Assembly: GCA_016206405.1 (NCBI GenBank)
Contig: JACQRQ010000001.1
Coordinates: 1 to 8,046 of the forward strand
Source of the DNA: Elusimicrobiota bacterium
GTDB taxonomy: Bacteria > Elusimicrobiota > Elusimicrobia > O2-12-FULL-59-9
DNA length: 8,046 nt
Direction of reading: 5' to 3'
A model generated the notes under the pieces. The model saw only the letters and a program-made list of their open reading frames with translations. It ran no database searches and was not told where the DNA came from. A program made the translations under genes and the position numbers. How positions within the stretch are numbered: position 1 is the stretch's first letter; every line of letters starts with the position of its first letter. Below, piece after piece: positions 5,542 to 8,046 of this stretch.

Positions 5542-8001
5542 TTACGCCGTCTCGGGTTTTTTCTTGGACACAGCGGATTTTTTAGATCTTGCGGGCTTCT
5601 TGGCGGCCGCTTCGGCCGGCGGCTTTCCGTCAACCGCCGGAGCGGCGCTCTCCGCGGCCCCAGGTCGGGAGCTCGATACGCCGCTCTGCGGCCCCGCTGG
5701 TCCCTTGCCGCCGGCAGAGGGTTGACTCTCCGGCGGCTTTCCATCGGCCGCCGGAGCGGCGGGCGCAAGCCCGCCGGCGCGGATTGTCTCCGCCTCCTCC
5801 TTGGAAACGGAGATCAGGTTGCGGCATCTCGGAAACCCGGAGCAGGCCAAAAACGGCCCGCGCTTTCCCTGCCGGAGCCACAGCGGCCTTTGGCACTTGT
5901 TGCAAAGGCGAGCGGTCACCACGGGCTGGGAACCCTGAACTTTATTGCCGTCGGCGTCGAGCGAAAAGGTGTTTTTGCAGGCCGGATAGCCCGAGCAGGC
6001 CAGAAAGCGGCCGCGCCGGCCGGAGCGGATCACCATCGGCTTGCCGCAAAGGTTGCAGCTCTCGCTGGTGGGCGTCGGCACCATCTTTTCGCCTTTGTCG
6101 GAAAGCGGGATTTTTCCTTTGCAGCGCGGAAAATTGGAGCAAGACAGATATTGTCCGTAGCGGCTCTCCCGCAGGAGCATGCTTTTGCCGCATTTTGGGC
6201 ATTTTTCGGCGCTCTCTTTCGGAACGACCTTGTCCTCTTTCATGTCCAGCCGGGCTTTGTCCAGGGCTTTGGCGAAAGGCTCGTAAAAATCGGAGACTAC
6301 TTTTTGCCAGGCGGTCTCGCCCTCGGCGACTTTGTCCAAAAACTCCTCCACTTCGGCGGTGTAGGTCAAGCTCACGACGTCCTTGAAATGATCCTTGAGC
6401 TTGGCGGTGACCAGCACGCCCAGATCCGTGGCCAGGATTTTCCGGTCTTTGCCCTCGATGCGCACGTAGCCCCGCTCCACCACGGTTTTGATCGTGGGGG
6501 CGTAGGTGGACGGGCGCCCGATGCCGTGCTTTTCCATCGCGCGGATTAAGCTGGCCTCGTTGTAGTGCGGCGGCGGGCTGGTGTGGTGCTCCTGCGAATT
6601 GAGCTTGACCAATCGCAGATCATCGCCCTGCGCCAGGGGCGGAAGCTCGCTGTCGTCATCCTTGTCGTCGGACTCCGACTTCCCGTAAACTTTCAGGTAG
6701 CCGGCGAACACGAGCGTCCGGCCGTTGGCGCGAAACACGGCCTCGCCGGCGCCGACGTCCACGCCCAATGTGTGGTAGCGGGCCTCGGACATCTGGCTGG
6801 CCACAAAGCGCGTCCAAATCAAATCGTAGAGCTTGAGCTGTTCGCCCGACAAATGCGCCGCCACGTCCTGGGGCTTCCTGAAGACGCTGGTGGGGCGGAT
6901 GGCCTCATGCGCTTCCTGCGCTCCCTTGGCCTTCGTTTTGTAAACCGGCGCCGCCTCCGGCAGATAGGTCTGGCCGTATTCCTGCAGCACCAGCTTGCGG
7001 GCCTCCTCTTGCGCCGCGCGGGCGACCGAGAAGGAATCGGTGCGCATGTAGGTGATGAGCCCCTCGCTAACCTCCTGCCCCAGCGCCACGCCCTCGTAGA
7101 GGCCTTGGGCGATGCGCATGGTCCGCTCGGAGGAAAACCCCAGGCGCCGGGAGGCGTCCTGCTGCAAAGAGCTGGTGACGAACGGGGGCTGCGGCTTGCG
7201 GCGCAAGTCCTTGGCTTCGACGCTCAAAACCTCGTACTTGGACCCGCTGAGCGTCTCCACGATGTCCTGCATTTGCTTCGCGGTCTTAAAGCAGGTGAAG
7301 CCGACGCGGTAGTCTTCGGAAAAAAGCTTGTGGGTTTTGGTAGCCTCCACCTTCTCGCCCTTCCAGCGGACCAGTTGGGCCTCAAACGGCGGGAAGCCCT
7401 TTTTTTCCAGCTCGGCGCTCAGCCGCCAAAACGCCTCCGTCTTGAAATTCTCCATCTCGTGCTTGCGCTCGACCACCAGCCGCAAAGCGACCGATTGAAC
7501 GCGGCCGGCCGATAGGCCTTTTTTTATCTTGCTCCATAAAAGGGGGGACAACTTGTAGCCCACCAGCCGGTCCAGAACGCGGCGCGCCTGCTGCGCGCTG
7601 ACCAAATTCATGTCGATGGCCCGCGGCGCTTTCAAGGATTCCTGGATGGCCGAGGCCGTGATCTCGTGGAAGGTGATGCGGCGGATTTTTTCCGGAGGAA
7701 GATCCAGTATCTCCACCAAATGCCAGGCGATCGACTCGCCCTCGCGGTCGTGGTCGGTCGCCAGATAAACCCATTTCGACTTATCCGCGGCGGCCTTGAG
7801 GGCCGGAAGCAATTTCCTGGTCCTGGGCAAAAGGACGTAGGTGGGTTTGAAGCCCTTTTCGATTTCAACCCCCAACTCCTGCCCGGGCAAATCGCGCACG
7901 TGGCCGAAGGAGCTCAGCACCGTGAAATTCTTGTCCACAAAGCGCGAGATGGTTTTGACCTTGGTCGGAGACTCTACAATCGCAAGTATGTGATCAGGCA
8001 T
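5542..8001 (-). CDS. topA: DNA topoisomerase I (type IA) with three zinc ribbons
   Basis: TopA relaxes negative supercoils by cutting one strand through a 5'-phosphotyrosine and passing the other. The 819 residues begin with a Toprim domain: E10 in IVESPTK and the acidic triad D83, D85, E87 in ATDHDREGE. The core follows, with SAQQARRVLDRLVGYKLSPLLW (135-156, a family landmark), GLSAGRVQSVALRLV (162-176), the nucleophile Y318 in GLITYMRTDS (314-323), and HGIGRPSTYAPTI (492-504). Three C4 zinc ribbons come next (C601/C604/C621/C627, C649/C652/C669/C675, C700/C703/C720/C726). A disordered Ala/Pro/Gly tail ends in a Lys-rich stretch that probably binds DNA. H84 replaces the Pro common in DPDREGE. 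The tail contains APAxDGKPP twice. Start chosen because the MPDHILAIVESP opening matches the family. The gene leads the likely topA-xerC-purA operon. Confidence 0.97.
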   Translation of the reverse strand: MPDHILAIVESPTKVKTISRFVDKNFTVLSSFGHVRDLPGQELGVEIEKGFKPTYVLLPRTRKLLPALKAAADKSKWVYLATDHDREGESIAWHLVEILDLPPEKIRRITFHEITASAIQESLKAPRAIDMNLVSAQQARRVLDRLVGYKLSPLLWSKIKKGLSAGRVQSVALRLVVERKHEMENFKTEAFWRLSAELEKKGFPPFEAQLVRWKGEKVEATKTHKLFSEDYRVGFTCFKTAKQMQDIVETLSGSKYEVLSVEAKDLRRKPQPPFVTSSLQQDASRRLGFSSERTMRIAQGLYEGVALGQEVSEGLITYMRTDSFSVARAAQEEARKLVLQEYGQTYLPEAAPVYKTKAKGAQEAHEAIRPTSVFRKPQDVAAHLSGEQLKLYDLIWTRFVASQMSEARYHTLGVDVGAGEAVFRANGRTLVFAGYLKVYGKSESDDKDDDSELPPLAQGDDLRLVKLNSQEHHTSPPPHYNEASLIRAMEKHGIGRPSTYAPTIKTVVERGYVRIEGKDRKILATDLGVLVTAKLKDHFKDVVSLTYTAEVEEFLDKVAEGETAWQKVVSDFYEPFAKALDKARLDMKEDKVVPKESAEKCPKCGKSMLLRESRYGQYLSCSNFPRCKGKIPLSDKGEKMVPTPTSESCNLCGKPMVIRSGRRGRFLACSGYPACKNTFSLDADGNKVQGSQPVVTARLCNKCQRPLWLRQGKRGPFLACSGFPRCRNLISVSKEEAETIRAGGLAPAAPAADGKPPESQPSAGGKGPAGPQSGVSSSRPGAAESAAPAVDGKPPAEAAAKKPARSKKSAVSKKKPETA
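5616..5761 (-). repeat. 38-codon spaced repeat in the TopA tail
   Basis: About 32 bases at 5616-5647 recur at 5730-5761, 114 bases away, a multiple of three. Both begin CCGGCGGCTTTCC on the plus strand and code for APAADGKPP and APAVDGKPP in the protein. The few differences between copies suggest an old duplication within the disordered tail, outside the catalytic core. Confidence 0.55.
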
Positions 8002-8016
8002 AATAGGGCCGCTCTT

Positions 8017-8045
8017 ATTATAGTGGGTAAGTAAGGAATCTGCAA
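8017..8045 (-). promoter_or_regulatory. Predicted promoter of topA-xerC-purA
   Basis: On the minus strand a consensus TATAAT (8022-8017) lies 17 bases after TTGCAG (8045-8040), a partial -35. Start of transcription is expected near 8010, leaving a leader of only about 9 bases before the topA ATG and no Shine-Dalgarno. The -10 is convincing; the -35 matches the consensus at three of six positions and is close to the window edge. Confidence 0.5.
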
Positions 8046-8046
8046 C

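Noticed and set aside
5532..5768. N-terminal extension of XerC by 79 residues
   Set aside because: The added part is Arg/Pro-rich, overlaps the topA tail in another frame and does not resemble Xer proteins; the ATG at 5531 gives the normal family start.
5524..6549. Long plus-strand open frame (341 codons) opposite topA
   Set aside because: It is antisense to the zinc-ribbon half of a clear topA, has no recognisable domain, and such frames are expected opposite GC-rich genes.
6565..7515. Long plus-strand open frame (316 codons) opposite topA
   Set aside because: It mirrors the catalytic core of TopA on the other strand, is rich in Leu, Arg, Gly and Ala without motifs, and is best explained by codon bias of the real gene.

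Overview
This is a GC-rich bacterial window with no RNA genes, insertion sequences or CRISPR arrays that I can see. It holds six protein genes in three blocks. The housekeeping proteins are ordinary bacterial types, but nothing fixes the lineage. The mix of a DUF4143 ATPase, an ECF sigma factor with a PrcB-tailed anti-sigma partner, and a topA-xerC-purA run would suit an uncultured, Elusimicrobiota-like or similar phylum. That is only a guess, and a marker-gene search would be needed to settle it.

Left block (1-1300): positions 1-121 hold no convincing gene, only two short inverted repeats. On the minus strand, 122-1240 encodes an AAA+ ATPase of the DUF4143 class. It is visibly less GC-rich than the rest and is a likely accessory or transferred gene. 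Its predicted promoter (-35 at 1270-1275, -10 at 1247-1252) places the transcription start on the A of its ATG, so the message is predicted to be leaderless.

Middle block (1300-3184): diverging from the ATPase, an extended -10 promoter (1321-1329) leads into a two-gene regulatory operon. The first gene is an ECF sigma factor (1403-1969). The second, 9 bases on, is a membrane anti-sigma factor (1979-3184). This protein has a cytoplasmic zinc-binding head (HX3CX2C), one membrane helix, a long low-complexity linker, and a PrcB-type C-terminal domain predicted to sit outside the cytoplasmic membrane. This is the most unusual item here: a probable one-protein envelope sensor wired to its own sigma factor.

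Right block (3208-8001, minus strand): topA, xerC and purA run in the same direction with gaps of 10 and 26 bases, probably as one operon read from a promoter just upstream of topA. They encode DNA topoisomerase I with three zinc ribbons, a tyrosine recombinase of the XerC type, and adenylosuccinate synthetase. TopA and XerC join naturally in chromosome topology and dimer resolution; PurA belongs to AMP synthesis and is probably a passenger. purA and the anti-sigma gene converge with 23 bases between their stop codons and no clear terminator.

A theme across the window is short in-frame duplications or insertions in flexible linkers, seen in the sigma factor, the anti-sigma factor, XerC and TopA, always outside catalytic cores.
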